A stretch of 9,396 nt of DNA from positions 1 through 9,396 of the forward strand of contig JAFALX010000151.1 of assembly GCA_019234035.1 (NCBI GenBank). The letters are read 5' to 3'. The position numbers and the translations under genes are program-made. This document shows, one piece after another, positions 1 through 5,480 of the stretch (the stretch's first letter is position 1; every line of letters begins with the position of its first letter). Under the pieces are notes generated by a model. The model did no database searches. It had not been told where the DNA came from and was given only the letters and a program-made list of their open reading frames with translations. Origin of the DNA: Candidatus Dormiibacterota bacterium (lineage in GTDB: Bacteria; Chloroflexota; Dormibacteria; Aeolococcales; Aeolococcaceae).

Positions 1-237
1 CTCGTCGATCTCCACCAGCCGCGCCCGGACGTCGCGAGCTCGCGGATGGGTCCGCAGGACGCCGATCAGGTCGCGGCCGTTACCCGCGCACATGGTGATG
101 ACGCGGATCTCACCCGGCGGCGCAGCATCGAGCGCTGCGGCGACCAGGCGCTGCACCGTCGCGAGCCGGCGTGCCTGCGGCGACCCGGGGTCGTCGTACC
201 CCGCATGCCACGTGACCCATTCGCCAGGCGTGCTCAC
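1..237 (-). CDS. SAM-dependent methyltransferase, N-terminal part (cut by window edge)
   Basis: The first 79 codons of a gene read on the minus strand from a GTG at 237; the rest lies beyond position 1. The reading frame stays open to the edge. It has a class I methyltransferase motif I, read as ITMCAGNGRDLIGVLR around residues 50-65, and an acidic VEIDE at 75-79 that fits the post-I segment binding the SAM ribose. The substrate cannot be told from this part. The start is chosen because GTG (237-235) overlaps the stop of the upstream hydrolase (236-234) in a GTGA arrangement, which implies translational coupling and one transcript. A polyketide- or hydrolase-linked methyltransferase is possible; only the Rossmann-type SAM fold is well supported. 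Confidence 0.8.
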   Translation of the reverse strand, partial: MSTPGEWVTWHAGYDDPGSPQARRLATVQRLVAAALDAAPPGEIRVITMCAGNGRDLIGVLRTHPRARDVRARLVEIDE

Positions 238-1054
238 GGCTCGGCCATGATTTGCTGCCACTCGCGCTCTGCGTCAAACAGGAACTCGCGGATCAGCCGG
301 CTGGTCCTGTCCGGGCGGTCGACGTTGGACTGATGACCGCCGCTGGTGATCTCGAGCCTCGCCCCTTCGATCGAGTCGGCAAGCTCGAGCGCACGGTCGA
401 TGGGGATGGCGACGTCCTGCTCTCGTGAATCACCAGCGTGGGGACGCCGATCTCGTACAGCAGCGCCGAGATGTCCTCGCGTGCGTTCAGGGCGCGCAGC
501 GCATGCACGAACCCCATCGGATCCGCGGAGCGGACGCGTTCGAGCCATGCGTCCACCTCCTCGCCGTGCTCTGCGATGAAGTCGTCGGCGAGAAAGATCG
601 GCGGCATCGCCGAGATCACGCCTTCGAGGCCGTCCTCCTCGGCGACCTGCGCCATGGCCTCGTACCGCGCCGCGAGCTCGGGATCCTCCGCTCCGGCCGT
701 GGTGTCCATGAGCACGAGCGAGCGCACCGGCAGCCCGTAACGAACAGCGAGACGCAGTCCGATCATTCCTCCCTGAGACAGGCCGACGAGATGCACCGAC
801 TGCAACCCCAGCGCCTGGATGAATTCGTGGATGTCGCGTGCCTGGTTCCAGAGGTCGTAGCCGTCAGCGGTCGTCTCAGACCCGAACTGGCCGCGGAGAT
901 CGACGGCGATCACGTCGAAGTCGTCGCGCAGCGCGTTGATCTGCGGCCGCCACGAATCGGCGCCGAAGAGGTAGCCGGGCAGCAGCAACACCGGTTCGCC
1001 CGATCCCTCGCGGATGTACCGAAGACGGACCCCGTTGACGACGACGCTGGACAT
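234..1054 (-). CDS. Alpha/beta-fold hydrolase, interrupted by an apparent 1-base frameshift
   Basis: An esterase/epoxide-hydrolase-like alpha/beta hydrolase of about 273 residues once repaired. From the ATG at 1054 the first frame gives the N-terminal strand region, the PGYLFGADSW oxyanion-hole region (26-35), the nucleophile elbow GLSQGG with Ser93, and the strand VPTLVIH. The frame then runs into nonsense and stops at 293. The neighbouring frame continues the fold at once: EQDVAIPIDRALELA with the triad Asp, then ITSGGHQSN with the triad His, ending at TGA 236-234. Inserting one base near 424 (CACGAG to CACGGAGAG, giving VIHGEQD) restores a single frame whose length is a multiple of three. 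All three catalytic residues are then present, so this is either a sequencing/assembly error or a very recent pseudogene. The likely start is 1054 rather than the upstream GTG at 1129, because the family fold begins at SSVVVNG and the upstream extension would overlap murA. The substrate is unknown. Confidence 0.85.
420..428 (-). other. Frameshift site in the hydrolase gene
   Basis: On the minus strand the codons for VIH (ending CAC) are followed by GAGAGCAGGAC. The family expects Gly/Glu-Glu-x-Asp here, which appears only if one G is added (CAC GGA GAG CAG GAC). Upstream codons fit one frame and downstream codons fit the other, with no overlap in sensible protein sequence, which places the indel to within a few bases of 424. 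Confidence 0.75.
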
Positions 1055-1062
1055 GGTGACCC

Positions 1063-1068
1063 ACCGTA
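1063..1068 (-). promoter_or_regulatory. Putative -10 element of the hydrolase-methyltransferase unit
   Basis: TACGGT on the minus strand lies 8 bases before the ATG at 1054, so transcription would begin about 0-2 bases before the start codon. It matches the actinobacterial TAnnnT -10 form. No convincing -35 is visible. A weak GGTGGG could serve as a ribosome site if the start lies further upstream. Confidence 0.4.
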
Positions 1069-1087
1069 GCTGAGGGGCCCGCCCCCG

Positions 1088-1102
1088 CGGAACCCGATTC
1101 CG
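1088..1102. promoter_or_regulatory. Dyad in the hydrolase/murA divergent region
   Basis: CGGAA and TTCCG form a perfect 5-base inverted repeat around CCCGA. It lies about 20-33 bases before the murA start, where the -35 of a leaderless murA promoter would be, and upstream of the hydrolase promoter. It could be an operator for both directions, but an arm this short may arise by chance in GC-rich DNA. Confidence 0.2.
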
Positions 1103-1109
1103 GGTACGG

Positions 1110-1115
1110 TAGGTT
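1110..1115 (+). promoter_or_regulatory. Putative -10 element of murA-mreB
   Basis: TAGGTT sits 5 bases before the murA ATG at 1121 and fits TAnnnT, with transcription starting at or next to the A of ATG (leaderless). A second candidate, TACGGT, overlaps it at 1105-1110. There is no strong Shine-Dalgarno sequence. Confidence 0.4.
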
Positions 1116-1120
1116 GCCAG

Positions 1121-2425
1121 ATGGAACACCTGCGCATCGCCGGAGGGGGGCGGCTCGAGGGGCGGGTACCGGTCTCAGGAAGCACCAACGCCGCGCTGCC
1201 CGTCATGGCGGCGGCGCTGCTGACGGACCAACCGGTCGAGCTCGCGAACGTCCCGAGCACCGAGGACGTGGTCACGATGGCCCGCGTCCTCGAGCATGTG
1301 GGCGCCTCGGTCTCGCGGTGCGACGTCCACCGCTGGCAGCTGACCGCCGCCGATGTCGGGCTGACCGCCATCGGCGCCGACCTCACCGGCCGCATGCGCG
1401 GCTCGCTGTTGCTGCTCGGCGCCCTCGTCGGACGCGCCGGCAGCGCGACCATCGCCAAGCCCGGCGGTGACGACATCGGTATGCGTCGTGTGGAGCAGCA
1501 CCTCGAGGGGTTGCGCCTGATGGGAGCGGAGATCGAGGAGACCCCCGACGCCTACATCGCCACCGCCCGCCGCCTGCACGGGGCGCGCATCGATCTCGAC
1601 ATCCCCACCGTCACCGGCACCGAGAACCTGATGATGGCCGCGGTCCTCGCCGACGGCATCACGGTCATCGGCAACGCGGCGCGCGAACCGCACGTGTACG
1701 ACCTCGCGCGGTTTCTGGCCGGCATGGGCGCGCACATCTCCGGCGTCGGCAGCGAGCTCATCGTGGTCGAGGGCACCGGCGGCCTGCTGCACGGCACCAC
1801 CCACTCGGTCACCACCGACTACATCGAGGCGGGCACCTACATGGTTGCGGCGGCCGCGACGCATGGCGACGTCGTCGTCGAGCGCACCCGGCCCAGTGAC
1901 GTGCGAGCGCTGGTCCACAAGCTGCGCGCCGCGGGCTGCGACATCACGGAGAGCGGCAACCAGGTGCGCGTGCGCGCCGAGCGGTTGCGCGCCGTCGACG
2001 TGACCACGTGGCCGCATCCGGGCTTCGCCACCGACCTGCAGCCGCAGTTCGGCGCGCTGATGACGCAGGCGCACGGCACCAGCATCATCAGCGAAGCCCT
2101 GTACGAGAACCGGTTTCGGCACGTACCCGAGCTGCGCGCGATGGGCGCACAGATCAGCGTCGAGGGGCGCAGCTCGATCATCACGGGACCCTCGCGGTTG
2201 CACGCGGAAGAGCTCACGATCCCCGATATTCGCAGCGGTGCCGCGCTCGTCATCAGCGGCCTGTGCGCGGAGGGGGTCACGCAGCTCGCGCGCATCTACC
2301 ACCTCGATCGCAAGTACGAGGACATGGAGGCCAAGCTGCGCGGGCTCGGCGCCGACGTGCGGCGTGTGCGGCTCGCCGGCGAGGAGCCCGAGGTGCGCGA
2401 CCTCACCGGCGTCATCGGCGACTGA
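1121..2425 (+). CDS. murA: UDP-N-acetylglucosamine 1-carboxyvinyltransferase (MurA family), with unusual Thr22
   Basis: 434 residues, close to the usual MurA length, and aligning to E. coli MurA almost residue for residue. MurA transfers enolpyruvyl from PEP to UDP-GlcNAc, the first committed step of peptidoglycan synthesis in the cytosol. Conserved features are Asn23, the RMRGS segment (91-95), the catalytic loop PGGDDIG (114-120), Arg122, NAAREPH (185-191), FATDLQ with the catalytic Asp305, ENRFRHVPEL (329-338), DIRSGAAL (369-376) and YHLDRKYE with Arg397. Asp117 occupies the place of E. coli Cys115, as in mycobacteria, and predicts fosfomycin insensitivity. The oddity is SGSTNAALP: the normally invariant Lys22 is Thr22. 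Lys22 is known to be crucial for activity and domain closure in the Enterobacter enzyme, so this may be a paralogue with weak or altered activity. The start at 1121 matches the family N-terminus. An MreB-like gene follows after 3 bases. Confidence 0.9.
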   Translation: MEHLRIAGGGRLEGRVPVSGSTNAALPVMAAALLTDQPVELANVPSTEDVVTMARVLEHVGASVSRCDVHRWQLTAADVGLTAIGADLTGRMRGSLLLLGALVGRAGSATIAKPGGDDIGMRRVEQHLEGLRLMGAEIEETPDAYIATARRLHGARIDLDIPTVTGTENLMMAAVLADGITVIGNAAREPHVYDLARFLAGMGAHISGVGSELIVVEGTGGLLHGTTHSVTTDYIEAGTYMVAAAATHGDVVVERTRPSDVRALVHKLRAAGCDITESGNQVRVRAERLRAVDVTTWPHPGFATDLQPQFGALMTQAHGTSIISEALYENRFRHVPELRAMGAQISVEGRSSIITGPSRLHAEELTIPDIRSGAALVISGLCAEGVTQLARIYHLDRKYEDMEAKLRGLGADVRRVRLAGEEPEVRDLTGVIGD

Positions 2426-2428
2426 CAC

Positions 2429-3427
2429 ATGCTCGGCAAGAAGCTCGGCATCGATCTCGGCACAGCCACGGTCCGGCTGGTGATCAAGGGCGAAGGGCTC
2501 GTCGCCGGCGAACCGTCGGTGGTCGGCATGGGCTCCGAGGGCGACTGGTCCAGCGTGTACGGAACCGCGGCCATCGAAGCCGCAGCAGCGGCATCGCGGC
2601 AGCGGCTGTACCGGCCGGTGATGGGCGGCGCCGTTGTCGATCCCGTTGCCGCGCGCGCGTTGATCAACCACATCGTCAGCAGAGCCGTTGGCCGGCAACG
2701 CATCTTCAAGCCCGACGTCGTGATCGCGGTGATGGCCGCGCTGCCGGGCGACCAGCGGCGCACGTTGCTCGAGGCGGCAATGCTCGCCGGCGCGCGCACC
2801 GCGTATCTGCTGAACACCACGATCGCCGCAGCGATGGGGTGCGGCATGCGACTCTCGGGACCGAACGGGCATTGCATCATCGACATCGGCGCCGGCAAGA
2901 CCGATCTCGCGGTCGTTGCGCTCGAGAGCACCGTGGCGGGGCAGACGCTTCCCGGTCATGGCGGCCAGCGATTGCACGCGTGCATCGCCGCGCACATCGA
3001 GAGCGAGCACGGGATCACCGTGGAGTCGCAGACGGTCGAGGCGATCATCGCGTCACTGGCACGCGTCGGCCCGCACGAGGAGCGGCGGCTGCAGCTGCGC
3101 GGCACGCGTGACGGCGACGACCGCGAGGTCACGCTCGCGTCGACCGAGCTCGCGTCCTGTCTCGACTCGCACGTGCGCGCGATCGCGATCGCGCTCGATG
3201 CCGTGCTCGCGGACACCCCGCCCAGCCTGCTCGAGGACGTCCGCGCCGAGGGCGTCGTGCTCAGCGGCGGTGGCGCGCGGCTCGAGGGTCTCGATCGCGC
3301 GCTCGCCGCGTCGTGCGGCATCGACGTGCACGTCGATCTGGAGCCCCACCTCTGCACCGTGAAGGGGACGGGCTACGCGCTGGACAACCTCGATGTCATG
3401 AAGCGCAACTTCATGTACATTCGCTGA
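2429..3427 (+). CDS. MreB/Mbl-like bacterial actin with altered nucleotide site
   Basis: 332 residues, the usual MreB length. MreB-type actins form membrane-bound filaments that organise the elongation machinery of the lateral wall. Seen in order: phosphate-1 loop IDLGTATVRLVIKG (8-21), GEPSVVG (27-33), subdomain with AALPGDQRRTLLEAA (103-117), IAAAMGCG (132-139), phosphate-2 loop IIDIGAGKTDLAVV (150-163), HGGQRLHACI (177-186), and adenosine loop GVVLSGGGARLEGLDRAL (275-292). Departures from the family are the Glu-Glu-Pro before AAAxG, which supplies the catalytic Glu, replaced by Asn129-Thr130-Thr131, and DIGGGTTE changed to DIGAGKTD. ATP may be bound but hydrolysis is probably impaired (inference). 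The gene starts 3 bases after the murA stop with no clear ribosome site, implying coupled translation. The murA-mbl neighbourhood also occurs in Bacillus, which supports a wall role. It could be a paralogue beside a canonical mreB elsewhere. Confidence 0.88.
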   Translation: MLGKKLGIDLGTATVRLVIKGEGLVAGEPSVVGMGSEGDWSSVYGTAAIEAAAAASRQRLYRPVMGGAVVDPVAARALINHIVSRAVGRQRIFKPDVVIAVMAALPGDQRRTLLEAAMLAGARTAYLLNTTIAAAMGCGMRLSGPNGHCIIDIGAGKTDLAVVALESTVAGQTLPGHGGQRLHACIAAHIESEHGITVESQTVEAIIASLARVGPHEERRLQLRGTRDGDDREVTLASTELASCLDSHVRAIAIALDAVLADTPPSLLEDVRAEGVVLSGGGARLEGLDRALAASCGIDVHVDLEPHLCTVKGTGYALDNLDVMKRNFMYIR

Positions 3428-3435
3428 GAAGGTTA

Positions 3436-3455
3436 TGGCGGCCTATCGGCTGCCA
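3436..3455 (+). terminator. Hairpin just after the mreB-like gene (possible terminator)
   Basis: TGGCGGCC and GGCTGCCA pair as an 8-base stem (one G-U pair) around a TATC loop, beginning 9 bases after the stop. No T-run follows, so it would be a U-poor terminator of the kind reported in high-GC actinobacteria, or simply an RNA 3'-end stabiliser. Confidence 0.35.
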
Positions 3456-3474
3456 CGGTCTTCGGCTACGAGAG

Positions 3475-3696
3475 GTGCGCTCCGAGCTCGTTGCGGCGCT
3501 CGCACAACACGATCCGATCCTGTCCCAGGTGTTCCCGCAGCAGGACGGGAGCGTCGGCGTCGCACTGACGTGGCGACATCCAGATCAGGACGAGCCCGAG
3601 TGGATCGAGGCGCCGATGGCGCTACGCGAGGCGCCGCTCGTCTACCTGCGTCTCGTCGAGAACCCCGACGAATGGCGTGCCGAGCGGATTGGGTAA
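3475..3696 (+). CDS. Small protein of unknown function (73 residues)
   Basis: I do not recognise this family. From the GTG at 3475 the frame gives a soluble, acidic protein with a likely N-terminal helix (SELVAALAQHDPILSQVF), then a probable beta-rich part (GSVGVALTWRH) and a C-terminal half rich in Glu, Pro and Trp. It has no signal peptide, membrane segment or cysteine. The codons are strongly G/C-ending, which supports real coding. The frame is open upstream to 3313, but that part lies inside the mreB-like gene and reads as arginine-rich shadow, so the first GTG after the mreB stop is preferred; GAGAGG overlaps it and is a poor ribosome site. The mreB hairpin lies just upstream. It could also be the remnant of a longer gene. 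Confidence 0.55.
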   Translation: MRSELVAALAQHDPILSQVFPQQDGSVGVALTWRHPDQDEPEWIEAPMALREAPLVYLRLVENPDEWRAERIG

Positions 3697-3709
3697 CGAC
3701 TGCCCAGAG

Positions 3710-3725
3710 AGAACACGAGTGTTCT
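3710..3725. promoter_or_regulatory. Perfect 7+7 palindrome, likely operator of the MerR/DUF433 gene
   Basis: AGAACAC-GA-GTGTTCT is a perfect inverted repeat with a 2-base centre. Its last T is also the first base of the putative -10 TACACT (3725-3730), so a dimer bound here would lie between -35 and -10, the place where MerR-family regulators bind. Autoregulation by the protein encoded 38 bases downstream is the simplest reading. It is not an SOS box, because the GAAC and GTTC halves are 6 rather than 4 bases apart. Confidence 0.55.
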
Positions 3726-3730
3726 ACACT
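3725..3730 (+). promoter_or_regulatory. Putative -10 element of the MerR/DUF433 gene
   Basis: TACACT fits TAnnnT. Initiation near 3737 would give a leader of about 25 bases containing GGAGGG at 3750-3755, 7 bases before the GTG start. This is the only gene in the window with a textbook Shine-Dalgarno leader. Confidence 0.45.
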
Positions 3731-3762
3731 GGTCCACGGAACCCATCTCGGAGGGCGTTGGT

Positions 3763-4407
3763 GTGGTGAGGGCTGGCGGCGCTGTTGAGCGCGCGTTTAC
3801 CTGGGAGCGTGTGGGTCGGCTCACGGGTCTCAGCAAGCGGCAGCTCCAGTACTGGGACGAGCAGCGTTTCCTTCGCCCGACGCTGTCGGCTGGGAGGGGC
3901 CGCGGTCATCCACGCCTGTACGCGTTTCGAGACCTTGTGGCGCTTCGCGTCGCGGCTGACCTGCGCCGCCAGGGCATCAGTTTGCAACTGATCCGGAAGG
4001 TTGACCGCTACTTGCGGAAGCTCGACTACGATCACCCGCTGAGCGAGCTGACGTTTCGCGTTCTCGGTGCCGAACTCTATTTCGAGGAGTCGAAGACTTG
4101 GCGCGAAGGCCGCAAGCCCGAGCAGACTGTTGCAACATACGAAGTGCCGCTTGCTGCGATCGTCGAACATCTCGAAGCTGACATTGCAGAGCTCACCCGC
4201 CGAAGTGTCGGTCGGTTCGAGCGCCGGCGTGGGGCGCTCGGATCGAAGGAACTATTCGCTGGCACACGCATTCCCGTGGATTCGGTTCGCCGGATGGTTG
4301 CCGCTGGCATCAGTGACGCTGACATCATCGCCGGCTATCCCGACCTCGAGGCTGGTGACATCGCCGCAGTGCGTCGGGAGAAGCCGCGGCGGCCCGTCGC
4401 CGTCTAG
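3763..4407 (+). CDS. MerR-type regulator fused to a DUF433 domain (antitoxin-like)
   Basis: 214 residues in two parts. Residues 12-85 are a MerR-like winged helix: FTWERVGRLTGLSKRQLQYWDE, then a basic wing (RGRGHPRLY) and RDLVALRVAADLRRQGISLQLI. Residues 152-206 are a DUF433 domain with the hallmark GSKELFAGTRIPVDSVRRMV followed by GISDADIIAGYPDLEAGDI. DUF433 proteins act as antitoxins of the VapB45 kind, normally next to a PIN-like DUF5615 toxin; none is present here. The gene therefore looks like a solitary transcription factor or an orphan antitoxin. GTG at 3763 follows GGAGGG with 7-base spacing; a GTG at 3766 is an equal alternative. Many T-ending codons (GTT, CTT, CGT, GGT, TTT) and some AGG/TTG contrast with neighbouring genes and hint at recent transfer. 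The palindrome at 3710-3725 suggests autoregulation. Confidence 0.85.
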   Translation: MVRAGGAVERAFTWERVGRLTGLSKRQLQYWDEQRFLRPTLSAGRGRGHPRLYAFRDLVALRVAADLRRQGISLQLIRKVDRYLRKLDYDHPLSELTFRVLGAELYFEESKTWREGRKPEQTVATYEVPLAAIVEHLEADIAELTRRSVGRFERRRGALGSKELFAGTRIPVDSVRRMVAAGISDADIIAGYPDLEAGDIAAVRREKPRRPVAV

Positions 4408-4454
4408 GTGCGCAATGCCTGCACGAGCTTCGGCGCAAAGCGGTACACACGTGT

Positions 4455-4460
4455 TACTCC
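4455..4460 (+). promoter_or_regulatory. Putative -10 element of the GlsB-like gene
   Basis: TACTCC lies exactly 6 bases before the ATG at 4467, the same spacing as three other start codons here; it lacks the final T. Overlapping it on the left is ACAC-AC-GTGTT (4445-4455), whose core resembles the ACAC-GA-GTGTT of the palindrome before the MerR/DUF433 gene. Confidence 0.3.
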
Positions 4461-4466
4461 TGAGTG

Positions 4467-4802
4467 ATGAGCACGCCTGTGGCCGACATCACGATCGTCC
4501 TCGACCCATACTCGATTGTGGTCTGGATCGCGGTCGGTTTGGTGGCCGGGCTGGTGGCGAGCCGGGTGATGCTGGGCCACGGGCTCGGACTCATGTTGGA
4601 CGTCGTCGTCGGTATCGCCGGGGCGGTAGTCGGCGGTTTTCTTGCGGCGTTCTTCGGAGTCACGGTGACTGTGCCGGGGCATCCGATCGTGACGGAGATC
4701 ATCGTCGCCTTCGTCGGAGCGATCCTCCTGCTGATGGTGGTTCGCGTCCTGGGCATCGGCCGTCGGCGCCTCGGGCCGTTGGGCAGGCGTCGCTCGGGCT
4801 AG
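4467..4802 (+). CDS. GlsB/YeaQ/YmgE-family stress-response membrane protein
   Basis: 111 residues, slightly longer than the usual 80-90 for this family (formerly called transglycosylase-associated protein). Three hydrophobic, glycine-rich segments at about 16-37, 42-66 and 73-93 make it an integral membrane protein. The GLVAGLVASRVMLGHGLGLMLD segment with DVVVGIAGAVVGGFLAA is the family signature. The C-terminus is a basic tail rich in Arg. Family members are induced by general or envelope stress, but their biochemical role is unknown. ATG 4467 is preferred over the GTG at 4464 because there is no Shine-Dalgarno sequence and the -10-like TACTCC is placed for a leaderless ATG. Its TAG stop interlocks in CTAG with the stop of the convergent coiled-coil gene. 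Confidence 0.85.
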   Translation: MSTPVADITIVLDPYSIVVWIAVGLVAGLVASRVMLGHGLGLMLDVVVGIAGAVVGGFLAAFFGVTVTVPGHPIVTEIIVAFVGAILLLMVVRVLGIGRRRLGPLGRRRSG

Positions 4803-5386
4803 GCCGGCGTGGGCTCTCCGGCCGCCGCGGATCCGTCCGCAGCGGGACGCTCGGGGTGCCCGCGCTGCAGCTCGCGCTCGGCCTCGGCCTCCTCGCGCTC
4901 CGACCGCGCCTCGGCGCGATATACCGCGCTCGAGCCTCGCTGTACGCCGGCCTCCGAGCGATCCAGCGCGAGCCGCGCGCGTGCGATCCGCCGCTCGACG
5001 TTGGCGTAGTGGCGCTGGGCCTCATCGAAGACCCTGCCGGTGGTGCTGTGCGGCCGCGCCGCCCGCGCGCTGATCCGGGCTTCCCTGGCATCGAGTGCAA
5101 TCTCGCGGCCGTTGAGGTCAGTCTCGCGCTCGTCTGCGAGCCGCTCCCGCGTATCAGCGAGCGCCTCGCGCCGGTCGGCGGTCGACTCCCGCGCGTCCGC
5201 GATGCCCTCGCGTCGCGTCGCCACGGTGTCGCGTTGGTCGGCGAGGTGCTCGCGCCCGTCCGCGAGCGCGGCGCGCTCCAGCGACCAGAGCTCCTCCTCG
5301 TTCAGCACCGCGTCGAGATCCAGATCGAGGATTGGCTCCGAGGTCAGGTCGCCGTCGGCGGCTCCTGTGTCGACCGTCGTCCGCAT
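4799..5386 (-). CDS. Charged coiled-coil protein with nine ADxRE heptad repeats
   Basis: 195 residues, no named function. An acidic N-terminal section (PILDLDLDAVLNEEELW, 18-34) leads into nine consecutive seven-residue units at 41-103 of the form LADxREx: LADGREH, LADQRDT, VATRREG, IADARES, TADRREA, LADTRER, LADERET, DLNGREI, ALDAREA. A second helical, Arg/Glu-rich segment (118-172) follows, then a low-complexity Pro/Ala tail. The 7-residue period with a hydrophobic residue or Ala at fixed places predicts a long single helix or coiled coil, probably soluble and oligomeric. Similar ADxRE repeats occur in actinobacterial proteins of unknown function (memory of the family, unverified). ATG 5386 is supported by TATAAC placed 6 bases upstream. 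It lies downstream of the DUF4337-like gene on the same strand, 94 bases apart. Confidence 0.8.
   Translation of the reverse strand: MRTTVDTGAADGDLTSEPILDLDLDAVLNEEELWSLERAALADGREHLADQRDTVATRREGIADARESTADRREALADTRERLADERETDLNGREIALDAREARISARAARPHSTTGRVFDEAQRHYANVERRIARARLALDRSEAGVQRGSSAVYRAEARSEREEAEAERELQRGHPERPAADGSAAAGEPTPA
5078..5266 (-). repeat. Nine diverged tandem 21-base repeats inside the coiled-coil gene
   Basis: Each 21-base unit encodes one ADxRE-type heptad of the coiled-coil protein. The units differ at the DNA level (for example the conserved Arg-Glu codons vary) while the amino-acid pattern is kept, which suggests old duplication under selection rather than fresh slippage. 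Confidence 0.7.
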
Positions 5387-5392
5387 AAAGAC

Positions 5393-5398
5393 GTTATA
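5393..5398 (-). promoter_or_regulatory. Putative -10 element of the coiled-coil gene
   Basis: TATAAC on the minus strand is followed by GTCTTT and then ATG at 5386, so the start codon would be the transcript's 5' end. It is the most AT-rich spot in the surroundings and no ribosome site precedes the ATG. No clear -35 is visible. Confidence 0.5.
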
Positions 5399-5480
5399 GC
5401 CTGTCGGCCTCTTCCGCGCGCGGCCGTCACACCCCGCGCGGCACGCCTGCGTTCGCCCAGCGCCGATTCGGCCTCACACA

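Noticed and set aside
1463..1477. Asp in place of the MurA active-site Cys as a novel feature
   Set aside because: The same substitution is established in mycobacteria and other bacteria, where it gives natural fosfomycin insensitivity; it is noted in the gene entry only.
1175..3010. Long open frame of 611 codons on the minus strand opposite murA and mreB
   Set aside because: It mirrors two well-supported genes. Its product is rich in Arg, Asp, His and Gly with no motif, as expected from the antisense of high-GC coding DNA.
3710..3725. SOS (LexA) box
   Set aside because: GAAC and GTTC halves are present but 6 bases apart; the Gram-positive LexA box has 4 between these halves, and no SOS gene follows.
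3435..3788. ATG frame starting in the hairpin after the mreB-like gene
   Set aside because: The translation is Arg-rich nonsense that overlaps the 73-residue protein in another frame and the MerR/DUF433 promoter; the purine run upstream is too close to the ATG to be a ribosome site.
5078..5266. CRISPR-like or satellite array
   Set aside because: The 21-base periodicity is in frame and encodes protein heptads; there are no unique spacers and repeats are diverged.
5414..5441. GC-rich inverted repeat (CCGCGCG/CGCGCGG) after the DUF4337-like gene
   Set aside because: Only CG/GC alternation, a 14-base loop and no T-run; in this composition it is not convincing as a terminator.
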